NCBI GenBank assembly: GCA_030645915.1
Contig: JAUSNO010000014.1
Location: 1 to 64,000 of the forward strand
Reading direction: 5' to 3'
DNA from: Undibacterium sp.
GTDB taxonomy: Bacteria > Pseudomonadota > Gammaproteobacteria > Burkholderiales > Burkholderiaceae_D
DNA length: 64,000 nucleotides
Each line of letters starts with the position of its first letter. Positions within the stretch are counted from its first letter, which is position 1. Both the position numbers and the translations under genes were made by a program. Below the pieces are notes generated by a model. The model did not search any database. It was not told the origin of the DNA and saw only the letters and a list, made by a program, of their open reading frames with translations. Shown piece after piece: positions 46,413 through 57,200 of the stretch.

Positions 46413-47453
46413 ATGACTCCTCCTCAAAAATATCAACGCTGTATGGTGATGGCCGGTGGCGGCTTTCGCTTCGGCTATTACCTGGGCATTTACGCCGCTT
46501 TGCGTAATGCCAACAAGACCCCCGATCTGCTGTTGGCCAGCTGTGGCGGCGCGATCGCGGCAGCGCTGATCCAGTCACTGCCTGATGACACCCGGCGCAA
46601 GGATTGGATTAGCTCGCCGGAGATGTTTCAATTCTGGTGCGGCTTAAGGTCAAGTCGGCAGGCAACTATCTTGCGCGCATTTTTGTCGGCCATGAAACGC
46701 CGTATTTTTATCAAAAATGCGGTCGTGATACCTGACCTGTTCAATGATTTCATGTTCGATGTTCCAGCCAGCTTGCCGCTGCCAGATGCATTTTCTGCCA
46801 ATACTGAGACCGCAGTGGCAATCATCGCCGGTCAATTATTATTTGCCGAAAACGAAGTTGGACAGGCGCGGGGTAACCGCAAGTTGTTCGCAGAGACTGT
46901 TTTTTGCGCGCCGCGTGCGGCCGAGCTTTTGCGAGATATGCGTTCGCCTTTAAGTTTGGAAAGCTTCGGTAATAATGCGATCGCATCTGACCTGCTTACC
47001 GATGTGAATACGCCGATCGCCGAGGCGGTGCGCGCCTCTATTTCGGATATGTTTTATTTTCGTTGTCACACCTATCAGGCGAATCACTACATAGGTGGGG
47101 TGATCGATTTATTTCCTATCGAGGTGGCAAGGCAATTGGCCGACCAGGTGGTGATGGAATTGAAAGGACCTTACGATCAAATGTATTCCATACCTGCGCT
47201 GCACGCAGTGCTGGGCATCGATGGCAATCACCGCCTGGAACACGTGTTGCAGCAATACGCGGAACATTGGATAGATACCTCAGACATGGAGCAGGTATTG
47301 CTGGAAAATCAGATCGATAAAAAAATTGTCTGGCGGCGCAATAAGCTTGAATTGTCCATGCCCAAAAATTATGAAGCCTATCTCAAAATGATAGACGCGC
47401 AATGGCAATACGGCTACCAGCGTGGCGTAGCAGGGCTTGCGCATTCGGGATAA
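46413..47453 (+). CDS. Patatin-like protein with altered catalytic residues
   Basis: This 346-residue protein has the patatin fold: the oxyanion loop AGGGFRFGYYLG (14-25) and the elbow ASCGGAIAA (42-50). In active patatins the elbow reads GxSxG and a later DG(G/A) supplies the Asp. Aligned by the shared GAI, the usual Ser is Cys44, and DGG appears as IGG at 227-229 (YIGGVID), though Asp232 is close by. The enzyme may be inactive or use different residues. A TTG at 46410 could also start it. Confidence 0.82.
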   Translation: MTPPQKYQRCMVMAGGGFRFGYYLGIYAALRNANKTPDLLLASCGGAIAAALIQSLPDDTRRKDWISSPEMFQFWCGLRSSRQATILRAFLSAMKRRIFIKNAVVIPDLFNDFMFDVPASLPLPDAFSANTETAVAIIAGQLLFAENEVGQARGNRKLFAETVFCAPRAAELLRDMRSPLSLESFGNNAIASDLLTDVNTPIAEAVRASISDMFYFRCHTYQANHYIGGVIDLFPIEVARQLADQVVMELKGPYDQMYSIPALHAVLGIDGNHRLEHVLQQYAEHWIDTSDMEQVLLENQIDKKIVWRRNKLELSMPKNYEAYLKMIDAQWQYGYQRGVAGLAHSG

Positions 47454-47544
47454 TCCGTTACGAAGCTACTCTCTCTCAGAGAGGAGGCGGTTTCTGGGTT
47501 AAACTTCATGGATTGTCTAATTCTAAAATGCACCTTTTTCTATC

Positions 47545-48786
47545 ATGAGCGAACAAACTTCCTACGGCTTTACCACCACCATTCTCCATAGCGACCGTCA
47601 AAAAGACATCGAGCACGGTTCGCCGCATAAGCCTGTTCATACTTCAGTCACTTTTGGCTACAAAGATTCACGCGATCTTGCTGCCGTGTTTCAAGGTAAG
47701 CAATCCGGCTATCGCTATGGTCGTCAGGGCAACCCGACCGTCTCTGCGCTGGAAGATAAGATCACCAAGATGGAAGGCGGTGCATCGAGCATTTGCTTCG
47801 CTACCGGCATGGCCGCCATTGGCGCCTTGTTCCAGGCCTTGTTGCGTGAAGGCGATCAGGTTGTTTCATCCTCATTTTTATTCGGTAACACGAGTAGCCT
47901 GTGGCAAACGGTGGATGGGCAGGGCGTGGATGTGGCGTTTGTTGACGCCACTGACGCAGCTCACGTTGTCGCTGCCATCACGCCGTCTACCCGCATGGTA
48001 TTTGTCGAAACGATCGCCAATCCGCGTACCCAGATTGCCGACCTCAAGCGCATCGGCGATCGGTGTCGCGAGCGCGGTATTTTGTTTGTGGTGGATAACA
48101 CCATGACCTCGCCATATCTGTTTCAGCCTAAGAGTGTTGGTGCTGGCCTGGTGGTGAATTCACTGACCAAATCGATAGCAGGGCATGGCAATGTGCTGGG
48201 CGGTGCCGTGACTGATACCGGCCTTTTTGATTGGAGCGCGTTTCCGAATATCGCCGCCAATTTCAGAAAACAGCCACCTGCACAGCAAGGCATGGCGCAA
48301 CTGCGTGCCAAGGCGCTGCGCGATTTTGGCGCTACGCTGTCGCCCGATGCTGCGCATCAGATTGCGGTCGGTGCCGAGACTATAGCCCTGCGCATGGAGC
48401 GTGAGTGCGCCAATGCCATGGCGCTGGCAACCATGCTGGAAGCCGATCCGCGTGTCGCGGTGGTGCATTACCCCGGCTTGCCTTCACACCCGCAACACGC
48501 ACTGGCGAGTGAATTGTTCCGCGCGTATGGCACCTTGTTCAGCTTTGAATTGAAGGCAGAGATTGATTGCTTTGATTATCTCAATCGTCTCAAGCTGGCG
48601 ATCAACGCCACGCATCTGGGCGATACCCGCACCCTTGTGATTCCGGTGGCGCACACCATCTTCTTCGAGATGGGCGCAGAGCGTCGCGCCGCGATGGGGA
48701 TTGCCGATTCCCTGATTCGCGTCTCGGTAGGGATAGAAGACACGCAGGATTTGCTGAATGATTTCAGCGCAGCCCTTGGATCTTGA
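47545..48786 (+). CDS. PLP-dependent Cys/Met-metabolism enzyme (cystathionine gamma-synthase family)
   Basis: This 413-residue PLP enzyme has VHTSVTFGYKDS, YRYGRQGNPTVSALEDKI, FATGMAAIGALFQAL and the Schiff-base Lys in NSLTKSIAGHGNVLGGAV. The C-terminus (GDTRTLVIPVAHTIF and GIADSLIRVSVGIED) is normal. It belongs with O-acyl-homoserine sulfhydrylases, cystathionine gamma-synthase and methionine gamma-lyase; the exact reaction cannot be fixed. No riboswitch is visible upstream. Confidence 0.88.
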   Translation: MSEQTSYGFTTTILHSDRQKDIEHGSPHKPVHTSVTFGYKDSRDLAAVFQGKQSGYRYGRQGNPTVSALEDKITKMEGGASSICFATGMAAIGALFQALLREGDQVVSSSFLFGNTSSLWQTVDGQGVDVAFVDATDAAHVVAAITPSTRMVFVETIANPRTQIADLKRIGDRCRERGILFVVDNTMTSPYLFQPKSVGAGLVVNSLTKSIAGHGNVLGGAVTDTGLFDWSAFPNIAANFRKQPPAQQGMAQLRAKALRDFGATLSPDAAHQIAVGAETIALRMERECANAMALATMLEADPRVAVVHYPGLPSHPQHALASELFRAYGTLFSFELKAEIDCFDYLNRLKLAINATHLGDTRTLVIPVAHTIFFEMGAERRAAMGIADSLIRVSVGIEDTQDLLNDFSAALGS

Positions 48787-48926
48787 AGACTCTGTTAGAG
48801 ACCCTGTTGAAAACGATATACTAGGCTGGAGTATCACTGTAAGTATTGTCATTACGCACGATTTCATTGCGTAATGCCGATATTTTTTTACATACTCCCC
48901 TATTTTTAATAAATTAAAAGGTAAGC

Positions 48927-51425
48927 ATGCTAGCACTATCACTGAAGATGACCCGGCGTGATTGGCGAGCTGGCGAGTTGCGCTTCCTGCTCGTGGCCTT
49001 GATGATTGCCGTGGCGTCCTTGTCGTCGGTTGGTTTTTTTGTTGACCGCATGCGCAACGGACTCAACCGTGATGCGCACCAGTTGCTGGGGGCAGATTTA
49101 TTGGTCAGCGGCGATCAGCCCATCAACTCCACCTGGCGTGAAGATGCTCAAAAACGCGGTTTCAAGATGGCAGAAACGGTGGTTTTCCCCAGCATGCTGA
49201 TCGCCGGCGAGGGCGAGAATGCGGTATCGCGTCTGGTCTCTCTCAAGGCGGTGACGGATGACTATCCATTGCGTGGCAATCTCAAGCTGATGCAGGATGA
49301 AACCGAAGTCGTCACCAGAGATGTTCCGGCACCTGGCACGGTCTGGGTTGACCCGAGTTTATTGCTCAGCTTGAATCTCAACGTCGGTGCGCACATCAAG
49401 TTGGGTGACCAGTCCTTTTCGATTGCGCAAATTATTGCGGCAGAACCAGACCGCGGTGCGTCGTTCATGAATTTTGCGCCGCGCGTGATGATCTCCATGC
49501 GTAATCTGGCGGCGACCAATCTGATACAAAACGGTTCGCGCGTCACTTATCGCTTACTGCTGTCGGGCGAGCCACAAATGATCGCCACGTTTGAATCCAA
49601 GTTGAAAAAAGAAATCGAGTCCAAAAAACTCAAAGGTGTGCGACTAGAATCCCTGGAGAATGGCCGGCCAGAAATGCGCGCCACGCTCGACCGGGCTGAA
49701 CAGTTTTTATCCTTGGTCAGCTTGTTATCTGCGATGCTCGCTGCGGTGGCGGTAGCGATGGCGGCGCGTCGTTTCATGCTGCGCCATGTTGATGCCTGCG
49801 CGATGCTGCGTTGCCTTGGCTTGACGCAAAACCAGGTCACGGCGATGTACCTCATTGAGTTTTTGATGATCGGTTTGCTGGGCAGCATTGCGGGTGTTTT
49901 TTTGGGCTTTGCCGGTCATTATGTCTTGCTGGAATGGCTGGGCAAACTGGTCACAAATGATTTGCCCGCCCCCAGTTTTATTCCGGCGGCGCAAGGTGTT
50001 GCCACGGGTTTGCTGTTGCTCATAGGTTTTGCGCTGCCGCCAATACTGCAATTGCGCAATGTGCCGCACAACCGGGTGATACGTCGCGAGCAAGACGCGC
50101 CGCAGGCACTGACTTTGGCTACCTACGGATTGGGCCTGGGCATGTTTATCGGCTTGCTGCTCTGGCAGGCGGGCGATGTCAAACTTGGTTTATTGACGGC
50201 CTCTGGTTTTTTGATCGGTCTGCTTGGGTTTGCACTGATTGCATGGCTGGGCGTGGCTTCTTTAAAACGTTTACGTGGCGCTATTCCTCACTCGGCCTGG
50301 CGCTTTGCCATCACCGCTTTGCAGCGCAGGCCGGGTGCAACGGTAATACAGGTAGTGTCGCTGGCATTGGGTTTGATGGCCTTGCTGCTGCTCACCGTGG
50401 TGCGGGGAGATTTGATCACCGCATGGAAAAAATCGACGCCTGCTGATGCACCCAATCAGTTTGTGATCAATATCCAACCTGACCAAAAAGTGGAAATCGC
50501 AGCGCGCCTGAGCAAGTTCACCCAGCCTGCGCTGTATCCGATGATACGCGGCAGATTAATCGAGATAAATGACAAGGTTCTTGGCGCAGACAGCTTTCTC
50601 GATGGCCGGGCAAAGCAGCTGGTGGATAGAGAATTCAACCTTTCCACCATGAGCGATCTGCCGGCATTGAATAAAATTACCGCCGGCAAATGGTATGACG
50701 ATGCACGTGCTACTCAGGGGGAAGCCTCGGTCGAAGAGGGCATTGCCAAGACGCTCAATCTCAAGCTGGGCGACACCCTGACTTTTGATATCGCCGGCCA
50801 GCAAGTCAGCGCCGCCGTCACCAGTTTTCGCAAGCTCGATTGGGGTTCGATGCGGGTGAATTTCTTTGTGGTCATCAATCCAAAGGCGATGGCCGATATG
50901 CCGCAGACCTGGATCACTGCTTTTCGCGTACCGGAGGCGGACAAGAAGTTCGTCAATCAGCTGACGCAGGATTACCCCAATCTGACTGTCGTCGACGTCG
51001 GTGCCATGGTCAAGCAGGTGCAAGGCGTGCTGGATCAGGTCATCACCGCAGTGGAATTTTTATTTTTATTCACCCTCGCGTCCGGCGTGCTGGTGCTGTA
51101 TGCCGCGCTCGCTGGTTCACAAGACATACGCATGCGTGAGGCAGCTTTGCTGCGTGCGCTGGGCGCAACGCGCAAGCAATTGTCGCAGGCGCAGTGGATA
51201 GAGTTCTTGCTGATAGGCGGCTTGGCTGGCTTGTTGGCGGCAAGCGGCGCATCCGCCATAGGCTGGGCGTTGGCACGATTCAGCTTTAACTTCGAATGGA
51301 CGTTTTCCCCCTTGGTATGGCTGGCCGGTTTGTTGGTCGGCGCGATCTGTGCCGTGATAGGCGGCTGGCTGGGTTTGCGCAATGTGTTGAATCAACCGCC
51401 TTTGCTGAGTTTGCGCGAAGGCTAA
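48927..51425 (+). CDS. ABC transporter permease of the YbbP/FtsX type
   Basis: The 832-residue protein has an N-terminal membrane helix (VALMIAVASLSSVGFF), a large extra-cytoplasmic domain, and two four-helix FtsX-like blocks (about 255-370 and 705-815), with extra helices in the middle. This is the YbbP layout. The usual ATPase partner (YbbA) is not next to it in the window. A role in export of lipids or small molecules from the inner membrane, or in toxin resistance, is possible. It may be co-transcribed with the hemoglobin gene downstream. Confidence 0.87.
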   Translation: MLALSLKMTRRDWRAGELRFLLVALMIAVASLSSVGFFVDRMRNGLNRDAHQLLGADLLVSGDQPINSTWREDAQKRGFKMAETVVFPSMLIAGEGENAVSRLVSLKAVTDDYPLRGNLKLMQDETEVVTRDVPAPGTVWVDPSLLLSLNLNVGAHIKLGDQSFSIAQIIAAEPDRGASFMNFAPRVMISMRNLAATNLIQNGSRVTYRLLLSGEPQMIATFESKLKKEIESKKLKGVRLESLENGRPEMRATLDRAEQFLSLVSLLSAMLAAVAVAMAARRFMLRHVDACAMLRCLGLTQNQVTAMYLIEFLMIGLLGSIAGVFLGFAGHYVLLEWLGKLVTNDLPAPSFIPAAQGVATGLLLLIGFALPPILQLRNVPHNRVIRREQDAPQALTLATYGLGLGMFIGLLLWQAGDVKLGLLTASGFLIGLLGFALIAWLGVASLKRLRGAIPHSAWRFAITALQRRPGATVIQVVSLALGLMALLLLTVVRGDLITAWKKSTPADAPNQFVINIQPDQKVEIAARLSKFTQPALYPMIRGRLIEINDKVLGADSFLDGRAKQLVDREFNLSTMSDLPALNKITAGKWYDDARATQGEASVEEGIAKTLNLKLGDTLTFDIAGQQVSAAVTSFRKLDWGSMRVNFFVVINPKAMADMPQTWITAFRVPEADKKFVNQLTQDYPNLTVVDVGAMVKQVQGVLDQVITAVEFLFLFTLASGVLVLYAALAGSQDIRMREAALLRALGATRKQLSQAQWIEFLLIGGLAGLLAASGASAIGWALARFSFNFEWTFSPLVWLAGLLVGAICAVIGGWLGLRNVLNQPPLLSLREG

Positions 51426-51469
51426 GTTTGCGTATTTTATAAATTTTTTGCAGTGAAGAAGTGCTCAGC

Positions 51470-51895
51470 ATGACTATTGAAAAAGTAAAAGTGGTAGAAG
51501 CGGAAGCAGAAGAGAAATCCAATCTCTACGAGTTGATCGGCGGCGCAGACAAGTTGCGCGAGATGGTCGATCGTTTCTATGATCTGATGGAACTGGAACC
51601 TGAGTTTGCGGGTATCCGGGTCATGCATCCAAAACCCATCGACAGCTCGCGCGATAAGTTGTTTTGGTTTCTGTCCGGCTGGATGGGCGGCCCCAATCTG
51701 TATATAGAACAGTTCGGCCACCCGCGCCTGCGCGCACGGCATTTGCCTTTTTCTATCGGCGTCAGCGAGCGCGATCAGTGGCTGCGTTGCATGGCCTGGG
51801 CGATGCAGGATGTCGGTATAGAAGAAGGGTTGCAGCAGCATCTGATGAGCTCGTTTTATCAGACGGCTGACTGGATGCGCAATAAGGCGGAGTAG
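51470..51895 (+). CDS. Truncated hemoglobin (group II)
   Basis: The 141-residue protein has LYELIGGADKLREMVDRFYDLM, then FWFLSGWMGGPNLYIEQFGHPRLRARHLPF with the proximal His in the RARH segment, and WLRCMAWAMQDVG. These features match group II (TrHbO). It should bind heme and oxygen or nitric oxide. I start at the ATG at 51470 rather than the GTG at 51461. It sits between a YbbP-like permease and rmuC with no obvious tie. Confidence 0.9.
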   Translation: MTIEKVKVVEAEAEEKSNLYELIGGADKLREMVDRFYDLMELEPEFAGIRVMHPKPIDSSRDKLFWFLSGWMGGPNLYIEQFGHPRLRARHLPFSIGVSERDQWLRCMAWAMQDVGIEEGLQQHLMSSFYQTADWMRNKAE

Positions 51896-51957
51896 GTTGA
51901 CTTCCTTTTTTTGGGGAGTGTTTTTAGAGCTAATTAAATGAAATTTTTTCCCAACTT

Positions 51958-53427
51958 ATGAGCCAGATAGAAATGATCATTCTCGTCGCGCTTGCATTGC
52001 TTGTGCTGCTTAACATCGTTCTGTTGCTACGCAGCCGCAACGAAAATGGCAGTGCGCAATGGAGAGAGTTGCAAACCTTCCTGCAACAAAATCAGCAGCA
52101 GCAACAGCAAACCCAGGAACGCACTGAGCGTTCGTTGCGTGAGCAAGTGCAATCGACAGCGCAGGCAACCCGGCAGGAACTGGGTGGCAATTTCGTCCAG
52201 TTTCAGCAAAGCTTGGCGGCGCAGCTGACCAGTGTTGCAACGCTGCAAAATAATCAGATCGATGCCTTCTCGCAGCAGCTGGTCAAGCTCAATCAAGTCA
52301 ATGCGCAGCAGCTGGAGCAAATGCGTCAGGTGCTGATCCAGCAAGGGCAAACCGCGCGCGATGAACAGGCCGCCAGCCTGAAGCGCTTTGGCGACACGCT
52401 TAATCAGACACTGGCAACCCTGACCGAATCAAATGCCCTGCGCATGGGAGAAATCCGCGCGACGCTGGAGCAGAAGATCCAGCAACTGCAAGCCGATAAT
52501 GCCAGTAAGCTCGAAGAAATGCGCAAGACCGTGGATGAGAAACTGCACGCCACGCTGGAGCAAAGACTGGGCGAATCCTTCAAACAGGTTTCTGAACGGC
52601 TGGAAAAAGTGCATCAGGGTTTGGGAGAAATGCAACAGCTGGCAATTGGTGTCGGCGATCTTAAACGCGTGTTGACCAACGTCAAAACCCGTGGCACCTG
52701 GGGCGAAGTTCAGCTGGAGATGGTACTGGAACAAATGCTCACGCCGGATCAATATGCCAAAAACGTAGAGACCGTACCCGGTACCGGTGAACGTGTTGAG
52801 TTTGCGATCAAGCTGCCCGGCAAAGAGGACGACAGAGCGCCAGTCTGGATGCCGATAGACGCCAAGTTCCCCAAAGAACAATACGAGCGCCTGCTGGAAG
52901 CAGCTGAGCGTGCCGATGCCGATGGCGTGGCGCAGGCGGGCAAGGAGCTGGAGCGCGCGATACGCAGCGAAGCCAAAACCATCGCAGAGAAATATCTGTC
53001 ACCGCCACTGACGACCGATTTTGCGATACTGTTTTTGCCGACTGAAGGCTTGTATGCTGAAGTCATGCGCCGCCCGGGTCTGGCCGATGAATTGCAGCGC
53101 ACTTGCCGGGTTTCTATTTCCGGTCCATCGACGTTGTCCGCTTTGCTCAATAGCTTGCAGATGGGGTTCCGCACCCTGGTATTGGAAAAACGTTCATCTG
53201 AAGTCTGGCAAGTGCTGGGGGCGGTTAAGACAGAGTTTGGCAAATTTGGCGACGTACTCGCTGCCACGAAGACTGCACTTGAGCGCGCCGCCAAGAATAT
53301 CGATCATGCCGAAGTGCGCACGCGTCAGATGACTAAAAAATTGAAGCAAGTTGAGGCATTGCCACATGAAGCCGCACAAAGCCTGCTGGGTATTGATGAC
53401 GATATCGCCAGTGATGCGGATTTGTGA
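51958..53427 (+). CDS. rmuC: DNA recombination protein RmuC
   Basis: The 489-residue protein has an N-terminal membrane segment (MIILVALALLVLLNIVLLL), a long coiled coil rich in Gln and Glu (about 30-230), and the RmuC nuclease-like domain (about 240-440) starting GVGDLKRVLTNVKTRGTWGE. The domain core PVWMPIDAKFPKEQYERLL and FAILFLPTEGLYAEV is normal. RmuC limits sequence inversions at short repeats; with so many palindromes in this genome the context is suggestive but the gene is a standard one. Confidence 0.95.
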   Translation: MSQIEMIILVALALLVLLNIVLLLRSRNENGSAQWRELQTFLQQNQQQQQQTQERTERSLREQVQSTAQATRQELGGNFVQFQQSLAAQLTSVATLQNNQIDAFSQQLVKLNQVNAQQLEQMRQVLIQQGQTARDEQAASLKRFGDTLNQTLATLTESNALRMGEIRATLEQKIQQLQADNASKLEEMRKTVDEKLHATLEQRLGESFKQVSERLEKVHQGLGEMQQLAIGVGDLKRVLTNVKTRGTWGEVQLEMVLEQMLTPDQYAKNVETVPGTGERVEFAIKLPGKEDDRAPVWMPIDAKFPKEQYERLLEAAERADADGVAQAGKELERAIRSEAKTIAEKYLSPPLTTDFAILFLPTEGLYAEVMRRPGLADELQRTCRVSISGPSTLSALLNSLQMGFRTLVLEKRSSEVWQVLGAVKTEFGKFGDVLAATKTALERAAKNIDHAEVRTRQMTKKLKQVEALPHEAAQSLLGIDDDIASDADL

Positions 53428-53455
53428 TTCTTTTAACTTTGGATCAATTGATTGA

Positions 53456-53773
53456 ATGAACATGCAGCGCATAAAAACTTATCTTTTTTCACGGATTTTC
53501 TTGCTGTCGTTTGGTGGCGGTATCGGCCTGCACCAAATGCTGCAGGCCATTCAACTCCAGCAGTGGGGGGCATTCTTATGTGGCGCTGGCATACTGGGTT
53601 TCGGTGTGCACTGGTTTCTTCAGCCGCTGGTGTTAGGCAAACGCGAGGGCGCCGCAAGGCTTGAGTATGAAAACGCCAGGCTTGGTTCTGCCGGTGTGCG
53701 TAAGGCGGTTGAGCTTGGCTCTAGCATGGTTTTGTTAGCGGGTATGTTGCTGCGTTATGGCTTCCATGTTTAA
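53456..53773 (+). CDS. Small membrane protein of unknown function
   Basis: The 105-residue protein has three hydrophobic stretches (IFLLSFGGGIGLHQML, GAFLCGAGILGFGVHWFL and LGSSMVLLAGMLLRYG). It starts 28 bases after rmuC and is probably in the same transcript. The stop codon lies inside the left end of the MITE-like element that follows. No family recognised. Confidence 0.6.
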   Translation: MNMQRIKTYLFSRIFLLSFGGGIGLHQMLQAIQLQQWGAFLCGAGILGFGVHWFLQPLVLGKREGAARLEYENARLGSAGVRKAVELGSSMVLLAGMLLRYGFHV

Positions 53774-53949
53774 CCCAGATTTTCCATTAGGCGCACCTGC
53801 GGTGCTATTGGCATGCTGACGGCGCATTTTCGGTCATTTTTGCTGCTCTTCGTTGCCAATAGCTCGCTATTGGCGCCTCATTCGCAGCAAAACTGCCTTG
53901 AAAAGTGCATCCATCATCATTGCCAATCCTAATGGAAATTCTGGGTTTA
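53770..53949. mobile_element. MITE-like element with 20-bp inverted ends
   Basis: Bases 53772-53791 match the reverse complement of 53928-53947 at 19 of 20 positions, and TTTAA-like bases flank both ends. Inside there is a smaller hairpin (CCAATAGCTCGCTATTGG near 53860). The 180-bp element codes for nothing. It supplies the stop region of the small membrane protein. Its ends differ from those of the element at 3341, so it is another family. Confidence 0.72.
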
Positions 53950-54240
53950 ACTTTGTCAGCGTAAATATTTTTCTGGCTGCCGGAACGTTCGCCTCAGACT
54001 GACAATCTTAAAAGTAGTTCCAATTGAATTCAATTTGCCCGCACCTTTTTTAAATCGGTGTGGGTATTTTTGTTTTCAGCATGATGCTTCTTGACACAGG
54101 CCATTTGCCCCCACGATACTTGTTACCGTTTTGCAATATCACTACAAGTGACCCAGCAAGTGACTAAAAAATGCCCACGAATTAATTGCCGTTTTGATTC
54201 GTCACTTTTAAATAGCATTCACAATCTGAATGGAGACAAG
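53950..54240. other. Leader region of the amidohydrolase gene
   Basis: The stretch contains GC-poor DNA with a GGTGTGGG/AAAATCGG-like pattern but no frame that looks protein-coding; the open frame from 54091 has the composition of untranslated DNA. The ribosome site GGAGAC lies just before the ATG at 54241. Confidence 0.5.
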
Positions 54241-57200
54241 ATGCGCCATTTTTATTCGATTTTCTCTGGCTTGCTGATCACCCTGATCAGCACTGCAGCT
54301 TTTGCTGCTGATCCAGCTAAAGACAGTGCCGACAAGAAGAAATGGGATGTCAATCATCCTCCCGGTGAGGCGCTAACGGTCGCGCTGGATACGACGTCCG
54401 GCACCTGGATGAGTGTAGACGTTAGCCCTGACGGCAAGCAGATCGTGTTTGATATGCTGGGTGATTTATATGTCATGCCGGTAGCCGGTGGCGAAGCCAA
54501 GGCGATAACACATACCGTCGCGTGGGAAATGCAGGCGCGCTTCTCGCCGGATGGCAAACAACTGACTTATATGTCCGACGCCGGCGGAGGCGACAATGTG
54601 TGGGTGATGAATGTGGATGGCAGCGAAGCGCATGCCGTCACCAAAGAAGATTTTCGCTTGCTGAATAATCCGGTCTGGCACCCGAACGGGCAATATATTG
54701 CGGCTCGCAAGCATTACACCGGCACCCGTTCCTTGGGTTCGGGCGAAATTTGGCTGTATCACACCAGTGGCGGTGCCGGCGTGCAGCTGAACGAAAAAGC
54801 CACTTGGCAAAAAGATTTGGGCGAACCTGCGTTTTCTCCTGATGGCCGTTATGTGTATTACTCGCAAGATACGACGGCGGGTAAATCATTTGAATATAAT
54901 AAAAATTCCAATGGACAGATTTATCAGATTTTCCGAAAAGATTTACGCGACGGCAAGACCATTGCTATCGTCAGTGGTGCAGGCGGTGCAGTGCGGCCGA
55001 CGCCATCGCCGGATGGCAAATACCTTGCCTTTGTGCGACGCCTTCGGATTAAGGATAAATCGGAAAGCACGCTGTTTTTGAAAAATCTCAGCACCGGTGA
55101 AGAAGTGCCGGCCTGGGGGCAGTTAGAGCGCGACATGCAAGAAGCCTGGGCAGTTCATGGTGTGTATCCGGCCTTTAGCTGGCTACCAGACAGCAAGCAG
55201 ATTGTGGTTTGGGCCAAGGGTAAGATTTGGCGTGTTGATCCGTTTGCGAAGACAGCTGCCGAGATTTCTTTTCATATCAAAGATAGCCGTGAAGTGCGTG
55301 CTGCCGTGCGCTATGCAACCGAGGTTGCGCCTGATCAATTTGATGTGCGCCAATTGCGCTGGGTAAATGTCTCACCGCAAGGCGATAAAGTCATTTACTC
55401 GGCATTGGGCTATTTGTATGTGCGTGATTTACCTGAAGGTAAACCTCGCCGCTTAAGCAAGCAGGAGGAACATTTTGAGTATTTTCCAAAATTTTCTCGT
55501 GATGGCAATAGCGTCGTTTTCAGCACATGGAACGACGACAAATCTGGCTCGGTACGTAGCATTAATTTGCGCACTGGCCAGGAAACGATATTAACCAAAG
55601 AGGCAGGTAAATATCAGGAACCGGTATTTTCACCAGACGGCAAGCAGGTAGTGTTTGTTAAAGTGCGCGGTGGCTATTTGACTACGCCATGGCATGGTTT
55701 GAACACCGGCGTCTATGTAGTCAATGCCGATGGAAAGAGTGAACCTCGGTTGCTGACAGACGAGGGTTCTGCGCCGCAATTTGGTAAAGAGAGTGACCAT
55801 GTTTATCTGACGCGCACGGAACATACGGGCGAGGTAGATTGGAGCACGTCATTAGTGCGTTTCAGGCTGGACAAGAGCGAGCAAATCGCAGTGGCTAAAG
55901 GCGAATTCGTCGAAGACTTTGCCATCTCGCCCGATGGTGCCTGGCTGGCCTTCAGCGAACGTTTTCATGCCTATGTCGCCCCGATGCCTTTAGCCGGCAA
56001 GGCAGTGACTGTCGGTTCCAAAATGGATGGTCTGCCTGTACGGCAGTTAGATGTGAATGCTGGCGAGTATCTGCATTGGGCCGGTGACAGCAAGAAACTG
56101 CATTTTTCATTGGGGGACGAATTGTTCAGCAGCCCGTTAAGCGGAGCCTTTACTTTTGTTCCCGGTGCGCCGAAAGAATTGGCCAAACCAGCTGAGGCTG
56201 GTATGAAAATAGGGTTTCGCGAAGTCGCCGATAAACCCGATGGCGTTACCGTCATTTCTGGTGCGCGGGTGGTCACCATGAAAGGTGATGAAATTATCGA
56301 GAATGCCCGCATCGTCATCAAAGGGAATCGAATTGCCGAAATTGGCGCGGCAGATAAAGTCGCGATTCCAACTGGAGCAAAACAGATCGCTGCCAACGGC
56401 AAAACCATTATTCCGGGCATAGTTGATGTGCATTGGCATGGCGGCATGGGCGAGGGGCAAGTGATTCCTCAGCAAAGCTGGATTAACTATGCGTCGCTGG
56501 CGTTTGGCGTCACTACGATTCATGATCCATCCAATGACACTGCGGAAATTTTCACGCATAGCGAAATGCAGCGTGCCGGTAAAGTGGTGGGCCCAAGAAT
56601 TTTTTCTACCGGAACAATTCTCTATGGTGCAAAAGCGAACATGAGTGCCATCGTTAATAATGTGGATGACGCATTGACGCATCTGAAGCGGCTGAAGGCT
56701 GCAGGTGCCATCTCGGTCAAGAGCTATAACCAGCCGCGCCGTGAGCAGCGTCAGCAAGTGCTGGAGGCAGCCCGTCAGACTGGCATGATGGTGGTGCCAG
56801 AAGGCGGTTCGTTGTTTCAGCACAATATGAATATGGTGATCGATGGTCATACTGGTATTGAGCACGCTTTACCTGTTGCTAATGTATATGACGATGTTAA
56901 ACAACTCTGGTCGCAAACCAAGGTCGGTTATACGCCGACACTGATCGTTGGTTATGGTGGTCTGGACGGCGAGCATTATTGGTATGCCCGTACGGATGTC
57001 TGGAAGCATCCTTTGTTGAGTAAATATGTTCCTCGTTCAGTGCTGGAGGCGCGCAGCATCAGGCGCGAAACTGCCCCTGAAGAAGATTTCAACGTATTTA
57101 ATATTGCCCGAGCTGCCACTGAGTTGCAGCGCGCCGGCGTGCCAGTGAATCTCGGTGCACATGGTCAACGCGAAGGCTTGGGTGCACATTGGGAAATGTG

